Of a stretch of DNA of 64,000 nt, positions 29,160 through 38,400 are shown piece after piece. How positions within the stretch are numbered: the first letter of the stretch is position 1; each line of letters opens with the position of its first letter. The position numbers and the translations under genes were made by a program. The stretch comes from Microthrixaceae bacterium (GTDB lineage Bacteria > Actinomycetota > Acidimicrobiia > Acidimicrobiales > Microtrichaceae), in assembly GCA_023957995.1 (NCBI GenBank), contig JAMLGK010000003.1, forward strand, positions 248,001 through 312,000, in the 5' to 3' direction. Below the pieces are notes generated by a model. The model searched no databases. It saw only the letters and a list, made by a program, of their open reading frames with translations, and was not told the DNA's origin.

Positions 29160-29857
29160 CGAGCCGCAACGTATCCACATCATTGGAGTCGCGGTTGTCC
29201 GAGCATCTCGCAGAGTTGGTGCGGGACCAACCGGCTTGCGGGATGTCGGGTCCGACCTTCGACGTCGACATCGAACTCGACGTCGAAGGGTGCAGAACCG
29301 TCACGACGCAGTCGTACCGCAACGGCACCTTGGTCGATTGGGCCCCCTGTGACCGCCGAGCCGCGGTCGTCGTGCGGTGCCCGGTCGAAGGACTCGCGCA
29401 ACTCACTCCTGGACACAGCACGACGCTCCACACCGGTGTCGATCTCGCGTTGGTCGACCAGTGCTTCCCGGTGGACATACTGAGAAGCCTGGACGGACTG
29501 TCGGATCCAGCCCTGTCGATCGCGAACCTCTCCATCGACATCGAAGTGAACGAGGTTCCGGGGTCGCCGGGCCCGGTTCGACTCGAAGTCGGTGCCGGAC
29601 TCATGCGGGTGGGGCGTTCCGATGGGGTCGATCCGGCCGATGTGTCCATTGGCATTCCGTGGATCACGTTCGAGAGCTGGAGGCGTGGCGCCGCAGCATC
29701 CCTCGAGGTGCTGGGCGACGGGGCCTCGGTGGATGGCCACTGGACCGAACTGCTCTGTTTCCACGGGATCGTGCAGCTGGCTTCGGTGCGGACCCGACTG
29801 GTGCAGGCGGCGTTGGTCGAGGACCGCATCCTGTTGTGGGGATCGGTGATCTCGTGA
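29156..29857 (+). CDS. hypothetical protein, possible tandem SCP2-like domains
   Basis: This 233-residue protein starts with ATGA overlapping the lipoprotein stop. There is no signal peptide or membrane helix. Both halves show a pattern like the SCP2 (sterol carrier-like) fold: FDVDIELDVEGCRTV with DRRAAVVVRCPVEGLAQL, then LSIDIEVNEV with ADVSIGIPWITFESWRRG and LEVLGDGASVDGHW. That resemblance is weak and is my reading only. If correct it would be a cytosolic hydrophobic-ligand binding protein. It is coupled by GTGA to the next gene. Confidence 0.55.
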   Translation: MTSRNVSTSLESRLSEHLAELVRDQPACGMSGPTFDVDIELDVEGCRTVTTQSYRNGTLVDWAPCDRRAAVVVRCPVEGLAQLTPGHSTTLHTGVDLALVDQCFPVDILRSLDGLSDPALSIANLSIDIEVNEVPGSPGPVRLEVGAGLMRVGRSDGVDPADVSIGIPWITFESWRRGAAASLEVLGDGASVDGHWTELLCFHGIVQLASVRTRLVQAALVEDRILLWGSVIS

Positions 29858-30924
29858 TCGGCTCGATCGAACGGTCGCTCGCCGAAGATCTGGGGGAGGT
29901 GCCGATCGGGGTCCAGATCGCCGTGGTGGGTCCCGGAGTTCGTATCCGATCCTCGGCCGGGGTGGATCATCGGCTCCGACCTGTCGCTGATGACACCTTG
30001 TTCACGCCCTACTGCGCAGCGAAACCGGTCCTGGCCCTCGGCGTGATGACAGCGGTCGCCGAGGGACTGCTCGGGCTCGACGATCCGATGGCGGTATTCC
30101 TGGAGGATCTACCCCACTGGGTCGGGGCCGCAAGCGCACGTGACGTCCTGGCCCATCGTGCCGGTCTGCACGTCGTGGACCCGGTTTCGGCTCGGTTGTT
30201 GCCCCAGTCGTTGCGGTTGCCCTGGATGTCGTTGATCGAGGCTCCTGACGGGCTCGAGAGTGGGCGAGTGGAGTACTCCGAGTTCGGTGGCTGGTTCGTT
30301 CTCGGTCTGCTCGTCGAGCGTGCGGTCGGTATGGGTTTCGGGCGCTGGTGTCGGGAGACCGTGCTGGATCCCTATGGTGTGGCTCCGGGTGACCTGATCC
30401 TGCAACCGGTCCCGGCGGACAGAGCAGCCCTGGAGCGCCTGGCCGTCTCGGTCGACCTCACCCGCGGCCGTCCGGTTCCGTTGTTGAGCGAGGCCGCTCC
30501 GGAATCTGCATTCGAGTGGAACCCCGCCTACGGGGCGCTGGCAACCGCCTCAGGACTCGCCGATCTCTACAGCGGGATCCTCGGAGACCTCGACGGAGCT
30601 GCAGTGGTGCTCCGTGAGGAAACTCTCGAGGAGATGGTGCAGCCCGCTGCAGCCGGGTTCGACATGTCGCTGACCCGCCGGGAAGCATTCGGTCTCGGAT
30701 TCATGTGCGATCTGCGGGCGGGAGGTTTCGGTGAATCGGTCGGTCCGCGTTCGTTCGGTCACCACGGAGCCGGGGGTCTCCGTTACGGGGTGGCCGACCC
30801 CGACAGCGGCTCGGTCTGCGTGGTGATCTGCAACGCAATGGTCGAGTGGTCGGTCGCACGGCGACTGCGTGAACGGACGCTGGCCATCTGCGTGTCGGGA
30901 CTGAGGGAGTCGGCAGCTTGTTGA
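29854..30924 (+). CDS. beta-lactamase-fold (class C/DD-peptidase-like) protein with Cys in place of the nucleophile Ser
   Basis: This 356-residue protein resembles the serine hydrolase family of class C beta-lactamases and esterases. The motif equivalent to SxxK reads C54-A-A-K57 (FTPYCAAKPVLALG), the YxN equivalent reads Y141-S-E143 (VEYSEFGGWFVLG), and the KTG/HxG region reads HHGAGGLRYG (from His303). No signal peptide is visible, so it is probably cytosolic. Either a cysteine nucleophile or a non-hydrolytic role is possible. It is the last of the coupled four-gene operon and starts at GTG within GTGA. Confidence 0.72.
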   Translation: MIGSIERSLAEDLGEVPIGVQIAVVGPGVRIRSSAGVDHRLRPVADDTLFTPYCAAKPVLALGVMTAVAEGLLGLDDPMAVFLEDLPHWVGAASARDVLAHRAGLHVVDPVSARLLPQSLRLPWMSLIEAPDGLESGRVEYSEFGGWFVLGLLVERAVGMGFGRWCRETVLDPYGVAPGDLILQPVPADRAALERLAVSVDLTRGRPVPLLSEAAPESAFEWNPAYGALATASGLADLYSGILGDLDGAAVVLREETLEEMVQPAAAGFDMSLTRREAFGLGFMCDLRAGGFGESVGPRSFGHHGAGGLRYGVADPDSGSVCVVICNAMVEWSVARRLRERTLAICVSGLRESAAC

Positions 30925-31000
30925 GAGTCGGGATGTCGTTGAGGTGTGTCGCCGGGATCGAGTTGCCTCCGCAGGCGACCTGGCCGCGCGAGCATTGGTC

Positions 31001-31366
31001 ATGGAAGACACGCGTGTGGACAGGTGGCTCCACGCCGTACGGCTGTGCCGGACGCGCTCAGCGGCGACCGCTGCCTGTCGGGGCGGTCACGTACGGGTGG
31101 GGGGCAAATCGGCGAAGCCGGCCACACCGGTACGTTGTGGCGACAGGGTGGAGTTGACCGTCGGCGGGCGAGTGCGTGTGGTCGAGGTGTCCAGGGTGAT
31201 CGACAAGCGGGTGGGTGCCGCTGTGGCGGTCGAGTGCTACGTGGATCACAGCCCTCCGGTGCCCGAGCGGCAGGCCGCGGCTCCAGCAGGGGTACGGGAC
31301 CCCGGAACCGGGCGCCCGACCAAGCGCGATCGTCGCCAACTCGACCGCCTGCGCGGCCGCCGCTAG
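31001..31366 (+). CDS. S4-domain RNA-binding protein, Hsp15-like
   Basis: This 121-residue basic protein has an S4 domain at its N-terminus: TRVDRWLHAVRLCRTRSAAT, HVRVGGKSAKPATPV and GDRVELTVGG. The C-terminus is Arg/Lys rich (GRPTKRDRRQLDRL). Hsp15 (HslR) rescues stalled 50S subunits carrying peptidyl-tRNA. I chose the ATG at 31001, which begins just before the S4 domain, though the ribosome binding site is weak; the longer frame from 30944 has no support. Confidence 0.8.
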   Translation: MEDTRVDRWLHAVRLCRTRSAATAACRGGHVRVGGKSAKPATPVRCGDRVELTVGGRVRVVEVSRVIDKRVGAAVAVECYVDHSPPVPERQAAAPAGVRDPGTGRPTKRDRRQLDRLRGRR

Positions 31367-31464
31367 CCCCACGCCGTTCGTAGCCTGTTCCTCCCGCGGT
31401 TCCTCCGGCGGGTTGCTGTGGTGGGGAGTTGTCCGGAACCGCCACTGGTCCGGGAGCGTCCGCT

Positions 31465-31495
31465 TGGCGGAACGGGGCAGAGCGCGGGTACAGTT
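31465..31495 (+). promoter_or_regulatory. candidate promoter of rpsJ
   Basis: TTGGCG at 31465-31470 and TACAGT at 31490-31495 are separated by 19 bases, slightly long. This gives an rpsJ leader of about 100 bases. The gap between the S4 gene and rpsJ (31367-31600) holds no other gene. Confidence 0.4.
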
Positions 31496-31600
31496 GCCGA
31501 CCTGCGCCGGAGCACTCCGGCGTCGTTTCTTGACAGTCGATGACCAACGAGGGTGCGGCCGCTGGGGCTGCATCCGACAACGCCCAGAGGACTCCCCCAA

Positions 31601-31921
31601 ATGGCAGCAGCACAGAAGATCCGGATCCGCCTGAAGGCTTATGACCACGAGGTCATCGACCAGTCAACGAAGAAGATCGTCGAGACGGTCACCCGCACCC
31701 AGGCCGTGGTTCGTGGTCCGGTCCCGCTGCCCACCGAGAAGCACCGCTTCACGGTCATCCGCGGACCGTTCAAGGACAAGGACTCCCGCGAGCACTTCGA
31801 GATGCGGATCCACAAGCGTCTCATCGACATCGTCGAGCCCAACCCCAAGACCGTCGACTCCCTCCAGCGCCTCGACCTTCCCGCCGGCGTCGACATCGAG
31901 ATCAAGATCCAGGACGCCTGA
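31601..31921 (+). CDS. rpsJ: 30S ribosomal protein S10
   Basis: S10 is part of the 30S head and also serves in NusB/NusG antitermination. The 106-residue protein has the family start [18 protein letters not shown] and [16 protein letters not shown]. The ATG at 31601 has AGAGGA before it and matches the family N-terminus. Unusually, it is not followed by rplC: a minus-strand gene lies between them and overlaps the last 20 bases of rpsJ. Confidence 0.97.
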   Translation: MAAAQKIRIRLKAYDHEVIDQSTKKIVETVTRTQAVVRGPVPLPTEKHRFTVIRGPFKDKDSREHFEMRIHKRLIDIVEPNPKTVDSLQRLDLPAGVDIEIKIQDA

Positions 31922-32960
31922 CCCCTCGATCAGCACCCGGGTGGTCCCCGACGGTCAGATGTTGGCCGAGTTCGGGGAAGACCCTGGACACCTTGGAGAC
32001 CAGGTAGTCGCCGTAGGTCCCCGACAGGTTCCGCAGGTCGGTGCCGTCCCAACGTTGCAGGTCACCCCTGGGGTGCCCGTTCGCACCGATCTCGAGCGGA
32101 AGCTCGACCACCTCCGCGTCCCAGCTCGGATCGAAGAAGAACGGAATGCTCACGCGGTCCTCTTCGGGCACGCACACCCGGTGTGGTGTGGCGCGGTACG
32201 ACCCGCCGGTCATCCGCTCGAGCATGTCGCCGAGGTTGCACACCAGTGATCCCTCCACCGGGTCCACGTCCAGCCACTCGGTTCCGCTGCGGACCTGGAG
32301 TCCACCGGTGTGGTCCTGGTGCAGCAGTGTGAGCAGCCCGTAGTCGGTGTGCTCGGCGACGCCCCAACCCCGTGGGTCGATCACCGCCGGGTACTGGAAC
32401 ACCCTCATCAGCACCACCGGATCGGTGGTCAGGTGGGTGTCGAAGTAGTCCGCCCCCAGGCCCAGTCCGATCCCCATGGCCGCCACCAGACGGTGACCGA
32501 GCCCGGTGAGCTCGTCGATGATCGCCAGGACCAACTCGCCCAACCCCTCGGGTCGTTCCGGGAACAGGTTGGGTCCGTGGAGTGGCGTTCCCGCCAGCAC
32601 CCTGGGGTCGTCCGGACCGATCTCGGCGCCGAAGTAGATGCCTTCCTTGTGATCGGGTACGCCGCTGGTGAGTTCGCCGTCGAGGGGGAACCAGCCCCGC
32701 CACGCCCGACCACCCCTCGACATGGATATGCGTGCCTTCTCGGCCTCGGGCAGGGCGAAGAAGCGTCGGCAGCGCTCCTCGAGCCCTGTGAGGAGCCCGG
32801 GATCGATCCCGTGGCCGACGATCGTGAAGAAACCGACTTCGCGGCACGCCGAGTCGATCTGCCGTGCCACATCGGCGACCGCCGCGGTGGGCGCGTCGGG
32901 GCTCTGCATCGGCCATGGGGCCTCGGAGAGCGCGCTCACGTCGATCACGGGTACGTTCAT
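31902..32960 (-). CDS. 2-oxoglutarate/Fe(II)-dependent oxygenase, isopenicillin N synthase-like
   Basis: This 352-residue oxidase is of the plant-type 2OG-Fe(II) family. The N-terminal domain has [13 protein letters not shown]. The iron triad is the His and Asp of [11 protein letters not shown] plus the His of [10 protein letters not shown], and the co-substrate RxS is in [12 protein letters not shown]. Members include isopenicillin N synthase, ethylene-forming and purine or hormone dioxygenases, so the substrate cannot be named. It converges on rpsJ with a 20-base overlap and sits inside the S10 operon, diverging from rplC. Confidence 0.88.
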   Translation of the reverse strand: MNVPVIDVSALSEAPWPMQSPDAPTAAVADVARQIDSACREVGFFTIVGHGIDPGLLTGLEERCRRFFALPEAEKARISMSRGGRAWRGWFPLDGELTSGVPDHKEGIYFGAEIGPDDPRVLAGTPLHGPNLFPERPEGLGELVLAIIDELTGLGHRLVAAMGIGLGLGADYFDTHLTTDPVVLMRVFQYPAVIDPRGWGVAEHTDYGLLTLLHQDHTGGLQVRSGTEWLDVDPVEGSLVCNLGDMLERMTGGSYRATPHRVCVPEEDRVSIPFFFDPSWDAEVVELPLEIGANGHPRGDLQRWDGTDLRNLSGTYGDYLVSKVSRVFPELGQHLTVGDHPGADRGVRRPGS

Positions 32961-33032
32961 GACGGCGCGAGCCTATTGGGCACCGCTCACCGCCGGTCGG
33001 GTCGGCCCCGGCGGCATCACCCCGGGTCGGGT

Positions 33033-33061
33033 TTGGTGCGGGGGACATGCACTGGTACTGT
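33033..33061 (+). promoter_or_regulatory. candidate promoter of the rplC operon
   Basis: TTGGTG at 33033-33038, a 17-base spacer and TACTGT at 33056-33061 form a well-spaced sigma-70-type promoter. It would restart transcription of the S10/spc genes downstream of the inserted oxygenase gene. Confidence 0.5.
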
Positions 33062-33241
33062 CGTCCGGTCGCCCCAAGGCTCATGCTGAGGGGAACAGTC
33101 GAAGTTCCACCCCTCGGATGAAACGCCCCGCCGGCTCCGGCAGCGGAGCATGTAGGTCAGGGATGGACCACCGTGCAACCGACGTCCACCGAGGCCTGTG
33201 TGGGTCAGCCCACAGGGAACCGGGTGGCACAACCGAATCGT

Positions 33242-33270
33242 CGCTCCGCCGGGCCTATCCCTGCGGAGCG
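33242..33270 (+). promoter_or_regulatory. attenuator-like hairpin in the rplC leader
   Basis: A perfect 8-bp stem (CGCTCCGC / GCGGAGCG) with a 13-base loop is followed by TTTGCG, about 90 bases before the rplC start. It could be an attenuator, a protein-binding structure or part of a larger fold. Confidence 0.45.
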
Positions 33271-33360
33271 TTTGCGTGAAGTGGCACCAGTCATGCCTCG
33301 CTCCCGAGGGAGCCGGCCGGTGCGACCTCACTTTCAGGGATTGTCACAAAGGACAAGCCG

Positions 33361-34017
33361 ATGGCGAACAAAGCAATAGTTGGAGAGAAGCTGGGGATGA
33401 CCCAGGTCTGGGACGACGACAACAACGTCGTGCCCGTGACCGTGCTTCGCGTCGCCCCGGCGAGGGTGGTTCAGGTACGAACCCCCGAGCGAGATGGCTA
33501 CAGCGCAGTTCAGGTCACCTACGGCCACAAGGACGCGAAGAAGCTCACCAAGGGGCTCGCCGGGCACTATGCCTCCGCAGGCGTCGAGCCGGGCGTGCGC
33601 CTCGTCGAGCTGCGTCTGGATGACACGAGCGAGTTCGCTGTCGGCCAGGAGATCGGCGCAGACACCTTCGAACCGGGCGACTCCATCGACGTCACCGCGG
33701 TCTCGAAGGGCAAGGGTTTCGCAGGCGTCATGAAGCGCCACGGATTCGCCGGCCAGCCCGCATCGCACGGTGCACACCGCGTTCACCGCAAGCCCGGCGC
33801 CATCGGACAGTGCGCCACCCCGTCGCGGGTGTTCAAGGGCGTCAAGATGGCCGGTCGCATGGGGGGCACGAACGTGACCACGCTCAACCTCGAGGTAGTG
33901 CGAAGTGACCCCGACCAGCAGGTCGTCCTGGTGAAGGGCTCTGTGCCCGGACCCAAGGGCGGCGTCGTGTTCGTACGTAACGCCGTCAAGGGCGGCGCGA
34001 CCGAAGGTGCTTCCTGA
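33361..34017 (+). CDS. rplC: 50S ribosomal protein L3
   Basis: L3 is an early assembly protein near the peptidyl transferase centre. The 218-residue protein begins [20 protein letters not shown] and carries the loop [20 protein letters not shown] and [16 protein letters not shown]. It is the first gene of the main ribosomal block, with its own promoter and long leader. TGATG joins it to rplD. Confidence 0.97.
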   Translation: MANKAIVGEKLGMTQVWDDDNNVVPVTVLRVAPARVVQVRTPERDGYSAVQVTYGHKDAKKLTKGLAGHYASAGVEPGVRLVELRLDDTSEFAVGQEIGADTFEPGDSIDVTAVSKGKGFAGVMKRHGFAGQPASHGAHRVHRKPGAIGQCATPSRVFKGVKMAGRMGGTNVTTLNLEVVRSDPDQQVVLVKGSVPGPKGGVVFVRNAVKGGATEGAS

Positions 34018-34700
34018 TGCCTACCGTCACCCTGCACGCAGCCTCCGGCAGTTCGGCCGGCACGGTCGACCTCGCCGAGGAGTTCTTCGGCATCGAGCCC
34101 AACGTGGCCGTGATGCACCAGGTCGTCACCGCCCAGTTGGCGGCTCGTCGATCGGGCACACAGTCGACCAAGACCCGCCGCGAGGTGGCCGGTGGTGGTG
34201 CCAAGCCGTTCCGCCAGAAGGGCACCGGCAACGCACGTCAGGGTTCGATCAGCGCCCCTCACTACCGCGGTGGTGGTGTGGCACTGGGCCCCAAGCCACG
34301 CTCGTACGCCCAGCGCACACCCAAGAAGATGAAGACCCTGGCCCTTCGCTCCGCACTGTCGGACCGGGCCGCCGACGACAAGGTGGTCGTGGTCGAGTCC
34401 TACGGTTTCGACACCCCGAGCACGAAGGGTGCGGTGAAGCTGCTCGCAGACCTCGGTGTGCAGGGCAAGGCTCTCGTGGTGGTCCGTCCCGACGACGAGG
34501 CCACGCAGCGGTCGTTCCGCAACCTGCCGGAGGTGCACCTGGTGTCACCCGGCGAACTCAACCCCTACGACGTGCTCGTGAGCGACTTCGTGGTCTTCGC
34601 CCGGGACACGCTGCCGGGCACCCGACCCGAAGAGGTCGAGGCAGCAGCGTCAGACACAGCCGCGTCAGACACACCCGCGTCACAGACAGAGGAAGCCTGA
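34017..34700 (+). CDS. rplD: 50S ribosomal protein L4
   Basis: L4 lines the exit tunnel and in proteobacteria autoregulates the S10 operon. The 227-residue protein keeps the tunnel loop region [20 protein letters not shown] and the following [17 protein letters not shown]. The C-terminus has a short Ala/Ser/Thr-rich tail after the folded domain. Whether it binds the rplC leader here is untested. Confidence 0.97.
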   Translation: MPTVTLHAASGSSAGTVDLAEEFFGIEPNVAVMHQVVTAQLAARRSGTQSTKTRREVAGGGAKPFRQKGTGNARQGSISAPHYRGGGVALGPKPRSYAQRTPKKMKTLALRSALSDRAADDKVVVVESYGFDTPSTKGAVKLLADLGVQGKALVVVRPDDEATQRSFRNLPEVHLVSPGELNPYDVLVSDFVVFARDTLPGTRPEEVEAAASDTAASDTPASQTEEA

Positions 34701-34701
34701 G

Positions 34702-34995
34702 ATGAAGGACCCACGCGACGTCATCATCCGGCCCGTGGTGTCGGAGAAGTCCTACGGACTCCTCGACAACAACGTCTACACCTTCGAGGTTGCCCCCGAG
34801 GCCTCCAAGCCCGAGATCCGCGACGCCGTCCACGCCATCTGGCCCGGTGTCAAGGTCCTGAAGGTCAACACCCTCAACCGCAAGGGCAAGCGGATGCGCA
34901 ACCGGCGTTCGTTCACCTACGGCCGCCGGGCCGACACCAAGCGCGCCATCATCACCCTCGCTGATGGCTCCATCGACCTCTTCGAGGGGAACTGA
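34702..34995 (+). CDS. rplW: 50S ribosomal protein L23
   Basis: L23 sits at the tunnel exit and docks trigger factor and SRP. The 97-residue protein has [20 protein letters not shown] and [20 protein letters not shown], with normal length. Confidence 0.97.
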   Translation: MKDPRDVIIRPVVSEKSYGLLDNNVYTFEVAPEASKPEIRDAVHAIWPGVKVLKVNTLNRKGKRMRNRRSFTYGRRADTKRAIITLADGSIDLFEGN

Positions 34996-34997
34996 TC

Positions 34998-35834
34998 ATG
35001 GGAGTACGCAAGCGCAAACCCACCAGCCCGGGGCGTAGGTTCCAGACGTCGGCGGACTTCGCCGAGGTCACCCGCGACACCCCCGAGAAGTCACTGCTGG
35101 CTCCCAAGAGCCGCACCGGTGGTCGCAACAACTACGGACGCAAGACCAGCCGCCATCGCGGCGGTGGTCACAAGCGCCAGTACCGGGTGATCGACTTCAA
35201 GCGCCGCAAGGATGGCGTGCCGGCCAAGGTCGCCGCCATCGAGTACGACCCGAACCGCACCTGTCGCATCGCTCTGCTGCACTACGCGGACGGCGAGAAG
35301 CGCTACATCATCGCCCCGCGTGGCCTGTCGGTGGGAGACACCGTGCAGTCCGGCCAGGGTGCGGAGGTCCGCACCGGCAACGCCATGCCGCTGCGCTTCA
35401 TCCCCGTGGGTACCATCGTGCACAACGTGGAACTCCAGCCGGGCGCCGGCGCCAAGATGGCCCGCTCCGCAGGGGCCAGCGTGCAGCTGGTCGCCAAGGA
35501 GGGCGATTTCGCCACGGTGCGTCTGCCCTCCACCGAGATGCGTCGGGTCTCGATCGACTGCCGAGCCACTGTTGGTGCGGTCGGCAACTCCGAGCACGAC
35601 CTGGTGAAGATCGGCAAGGCCGGTCGGAACCGTTGGAAGGGCGTGCGCCCCCAGACCCGTGGCGTTGCCATGAACCCCGTCGACCACCCACACGGTGGTG
35701 GTGAGGGCAAGACCTCCGGTGGTCGCCACCCGGTCTCCCCGTGGGGCAAGCCCGAAGGTCGCACACGCGACACCAACAAACCGTCCCAGAAGTTGATCGT
35801 TCGACGCCGCCGCACCCGCGGTTCGCGTCGCTGA
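34998..35834 (+). CDS. rplB: 50S ribosomal protein L2
   Basis: L2 is a core 50S protein required for subunit joining and peptidyl transfer. The 278-residue protein has [11 protein letters not shown] near the start, [20 protein letters not shown], and the conserved [12 protein letters not shown] with the key His. Length and position are standard. Confidence 0.98.
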   Translation: MGVRKRKPTSPGRRFQTSADFAEVTRDTPEKSLLAPKSRTGGRNNYGRKTSRHRGGGHKRQYRVIDFKRRKDGVPAKVAAIEYDPNRTCRIALLHYADGEKRYIIAPRGLSVGDTVQSGQGAEVRTGNAMPLRFIPVGTIVHNVELQPGAGAKMARSAGASVQLVAKEGDFATVRLPSTEMRRVSIDCRATVGAVGNSEHDLVKIGKAGRNRWKGVRPQTRGVAMNPVDHPHGGGEGKTSGGRHPVSPWGKPEGRTRDTNKPSQKLIVRRRRTRGSRR

Positions 35835-35848
35835 GGTGAGGTGACAGG

Positions 35849-36127
35849 ATGCCACGCAGCCTGAAAAAGGGTCCTTTCGTGGATGAGCATCTGCTCTCCA
35901 AGGTGGACACGCTGAACGAATCCGGCCAGAAGAACGTGATCAAGACCTGGTCGCGTCGTTCCACGATCATCCCCGACATGGTCGGGCACACGATCGCGGT
36001 CCACGACGGTCGCAAGCACGTCCCGGTGTACGTCACCGAGTCGATGGTCGGCCACAAGCTGGGCGAGTTCGCGCCCACCCGTACCTTCAAGTTCCACGCG
36101 GGACAGGAGCGGGGGGCCCGTCGATGA
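35849..36127 (+). CDS. rpsS: 30S ribosomal protein S19
   Basis: S19 is a head protein contacting S13 and the A-site finger. The 92-residue protein opens [15 protein letters not shown] and contains [35 protein letters not shown] precedes the ATG. It overlaps rplV by four bases. Confidence 0.97.
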   Translation: MPRSLKKGPFVDEHLLSKVDTLNESGQKNVIKTWSRRSTIIPDMVGHTIAVHDGRKHVPVYVTESMVGHKLGEFAPTRTFKFHAGQERGARR

Positions 36128-36807
36128 GCACCGGTGTGAACGCCGTGCGCACCAACGAGGTGCCCGGAGTGCGTGCAAAGCTGAGCGACGCCCGCTTCTC
36201 GGCCTACAAGGCCCGTGAGGTGCTCGACCTGGTCCGCGGAGAGCCGGTCGGTGACGCCCGCAACATCCTCGACCTCTGCGAGCGCGATGCGGCTCGCCCC
36301 ATTGCCAAGCTGCTCGATTCAGCTGTGGCCAATGCGGCCAACAACAACGACATCCCACCGGAGGAGCTCTTTGTGGGTGCCTGCTACGCCGATGAGGGTC
36401 CGACCCTCAAGCGTTGGCGCCCCCGTGCTCGTGGTCGTGCCACCCGCATCAACAAGCGAACCTGTCACATCGTGATGATCGTGAGCCGCTACAGCCCCGA
36501 GGAGATGGATGATCGCCGCTCCCGTGACGAGCTGCGCGGTCGCACCACCACCGATGCCCGCACCGAGCGTGCCCGTCGCGTGGCCCGCAGCCGTGCGGCC
36601 GCCGAGGCCGAGGCCGAAGAGGACAACGAGGACATCGAGGAGATTGCCGAGGCAACTGCCGAGGCGGGAACCGACACCGAGGTCGTGGAAGAAGCCGCTG
36701 CCGAGGTCGTCGAAGCAGAGGCTGGAGCCGACGCAGCAGAGGAAGCCGAAGTGGCTGACGATGCCGACGATGCAGCGGCGGACAGCGACACCGAGGAGAA
36801 GAACTGA
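36124..36807 (+). CDS. rplV: 50S ribosomal protein L22 with long acidic C-terminal extension
   Basis: L22 forms part of the peptide exit tunnel. The first 125 or so residues are a normal L22 ([20 protein letters not shown], then [20 protein letters not shown] with the tunnel loop, then CHIVMIVSR). About 100 further residues are not part of the family fold: an Arg-rich segment, then a strongly acidic Glu/Ala/Asp tail to residue 227. The tail stays in frame and in the local base composition, so it looks genuine. It is followed by one overlapping base into rpsC. Confidence 0.95.
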   Translation: MSTGVNAVRTNEVPGVRAKLSDARFSAYKAREVLDLVRGEPVGDARNILDLCERDAARPIAKLLDSAVANAANNNDIPPEELFVGACYADEGPTLKRWRPRARGRATRINKRTCHIVMIVSRYSPEEMDDRRSRDELRGRTTTDARTERARRVARSRAAAEAEAEEDNEDIEEIAEATAEAGTDTEVVEEAAAEVVEAEAGADAAEEAEVADDADDAAADSDTEEKN

Positions 36808-37763
36808 TGGGCCAGAAGGTCAACCCCTATGGCTTCCGGCTCGGTGTCACCACCGACTGGAAGTCGCGCTGGTTTGCGGACCGTGACGAATACGTCGACT
36901 ACCTCGTCGAGGATTGGAAGATCCGCGACTACCTGATGGGCAAGCTGCCGAATGCAGCGATCAGCCGCATCGAGGTGGAGCGCACCCGTGACCGTCTGCG
37001 CATCGACGTCCACACAGCCCGTCCCGGCATCGTCATCGGTCGCCGTGGGGCGCAGGCCGACGAGCTGCGCACCGACCTGACCAAGATGACCGGCAATCCC
37101 AAGGTCCAGCTCAACATCCAGGAGATCAAGCAGCCCGAGCTCGACGCTGCACTGATCGCCCAGGGTGTGGCCGACCAGCTCGCCAATCGCATCGCCTTCC
37201 GTCGGGCGATGAAGCGTGCGGTGCAGAACGCACAGAAGGCGGGTGCCCTGGGCATCCGGGTGCAGTGCTCGGGTCGCCTCGGAGGCGCCGAGATGAGCCG
37301 CACCGAGTGGTACCGCGAAGGCCGTGTGCCGCTGCACACCCTGCGTGCCGACATCGACTACGGATTCCGCGAGGCCCGCACGACCGCTGGTCGGATCGGT
37401 GTGAAGGTCTGGATCTACAAGGGCGACATCCTGCCCTACAAGTCGGTCAACGACGACAAGATCTCCAAGGAGGCCGCAATGGCCGTCGGCGAGAGCGCCG
37501 GCGCACCGGAGCGCCCCAAGGTCGTGTCCACCCGCAAGGCTCCGACACCTGCGGCGCCCGCGGCCGACGTACCCGCCGAGACGGCTCCCGCCGAACCCGT
37601 TGCCGAGGCCCCCGAGGCCACCGAGGGTGAAGAAGAGGTCAAGCCGTTGGTTCCCGAGGCGGATCCCGAGTTCGAGCGTCTGCTCGCCGAAGAAGAGGCG
37701 ATCGAGGCATCCACCCGGGAGCACCACGAAACGCCTCACTTCCGACCGGGAGATCCTGACTGA
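36807..37763 (+). CDS. rpsC: 30S ribosomal protein S3 with acidic C-terminal extension
   Basis: S3 lies at the mRNA entry channel and has helicase-like and KH RNA-binding functions. The core, about residues 1-215, has [20 protein letters not shown], the KH GxxG in [13 protein letters not shown], and [20 protein letters not shown]. About 100 more residues are rich in Ala, Pro and Glu, ending in an acidic stretch. Such tails occur in actinobacteria, but this one and that of L22 are both long. TGATG joins it to rplP. Confidence 0.96.
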   Translation: MGQKVNPYGFRLGVTTDWKSRWFADRDEYVDYLVEDWKIRDYLMGKLPNAAISRIEVERTRDRLRIDVHTARPGIVIGRRGAQADELRTDLTKMTGNPKVQLNIQEIKQPELDAALIAQGVADQLANRIAFRRAMKRAVQNAQKAGALGIRVQCSGRLGGAEMSRTEWYREGRVPLHTLRADIDYGFREARTTAGRIGVKVWIYKGDILPYKSVNDDKISKEAAMAVGESAGAPERPKVVSTRKAPTPAAPAADVPAETAPAEPVAEAPEATEGEEEVKPLVPEADPEFERLLAEEEAIEASTREHHETPHFRPGDPD

Positions 37764-38179
37764 TGTTGATGCCGAAGAAGGTCAAGCACCGCAAACAACA
37801 CCGAGGTCGCACCAGGGGCAACGCCAAGGGCGGCACCACTGTCACCCAGGGCGAGTACGGGATCATGGCCCTCGAGCCGGGTTGGATCACCGCCCGCCAG
37901 ATCGAGGCCGCCCGTATCGCCATGACGCGCCACATCAAGCGCGGCGGCAAGGTCTGGATCAACGTGTTCCCCGACAAGCCCGTCACGCAGAAGCCCGCCG
38001 AGACCCGCATGGGTTCCGGCAAGGGCAACCCGGAGCACTGGGTCGCCGTGGTCAAGCCCGGCCGGATCCTCTTCGAGCTCTCGTACCCAGAGGACGACGT
38101 CGCACGCTCGGCCCTGGACCGTGCGATCCAGAAGCTACCGATCAAGGCCAAGATCATCGAACGCGAGGAGGGTTTCTGA
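37763..38179 (+). CDS. rplP: 50S ribosomal protein L16
   Basis: L16 organises the A-site side of the 50S subunit. The 138-residue protein starts [19 protein letters not shown] and has [20 protein letters not shown] and [20 protein letters not shown]. Length is normal. Confidence 0.98.
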   Translation: MLMPKKVKHRKQHRGRTRGNAKGGTTVTQGEYGIMALEPGWITARQIEAARIAMTRHIKRGGKVWINVFPDKPVTQKPAETRMGSGKGNPEHWVAVVKPGRILFELSYPEDDVARSALDRAIQKLPIKAKIIEREEGF

Positions 38180-38400
38180 TGGCTGTTGAGATCCTCACCG
38201 AGATGGGCGAGGACGAGCTGGTCTCGCGCCTCGCCGACGAGAAGGAGCGGCTCTTCAAGCTCCGCTTCCAGCTGGCCACCGGTCAGCTCGAGAACTCCTC
38301 GGCCATCAAGAAGGCCAAGAAGGACATCGCCCGGCTCCTCACCGAGCTCCGGGCACGAGAGATCGCCGCTGCTGAGGCAGTGGCCGGAGGTGCGTCATGA
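38179..38400 (+). CDS. rpmC: 50S ribosomal protein L29
   Basis: L29 is a two-helix protein near the tunnel exit, with 73 residues. The pattern DEKERLFKLRFQLATGQLEN then KKAKKDIARLLTELRARE is diagnostic. I chose the ATG at 38179, overlapping the rplP stop; the open frame continues upstream without meaning. Confidence 0.95.
   Translation: MAVEILTEMGEDELVSRLADEKERLFKLRFQLATGQLENSSAIKKAKKDIARLLTELRAREIAAAEAVAGGAS

Larger units (their letters stand above)
32961..33360 (+). promoter_or_regulatory. 400-base gene-free promoter and leader region of rplC
   Basis: No protein gene is supported here. It holds a good promoter (33033-33061) and then about 290 bases of untranslated leader with several inverted repeats: TGTGGG TCAG CCCACA at about 33199-33214, the 8-bp hairpin at 33242-33270, and the palindrome CTCCCGAGGGAG at about 33301-33312. 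AAGGA lies before the rplC ATG. This looks like a structured ribosomal-protein leader. Confidence 0.6.
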
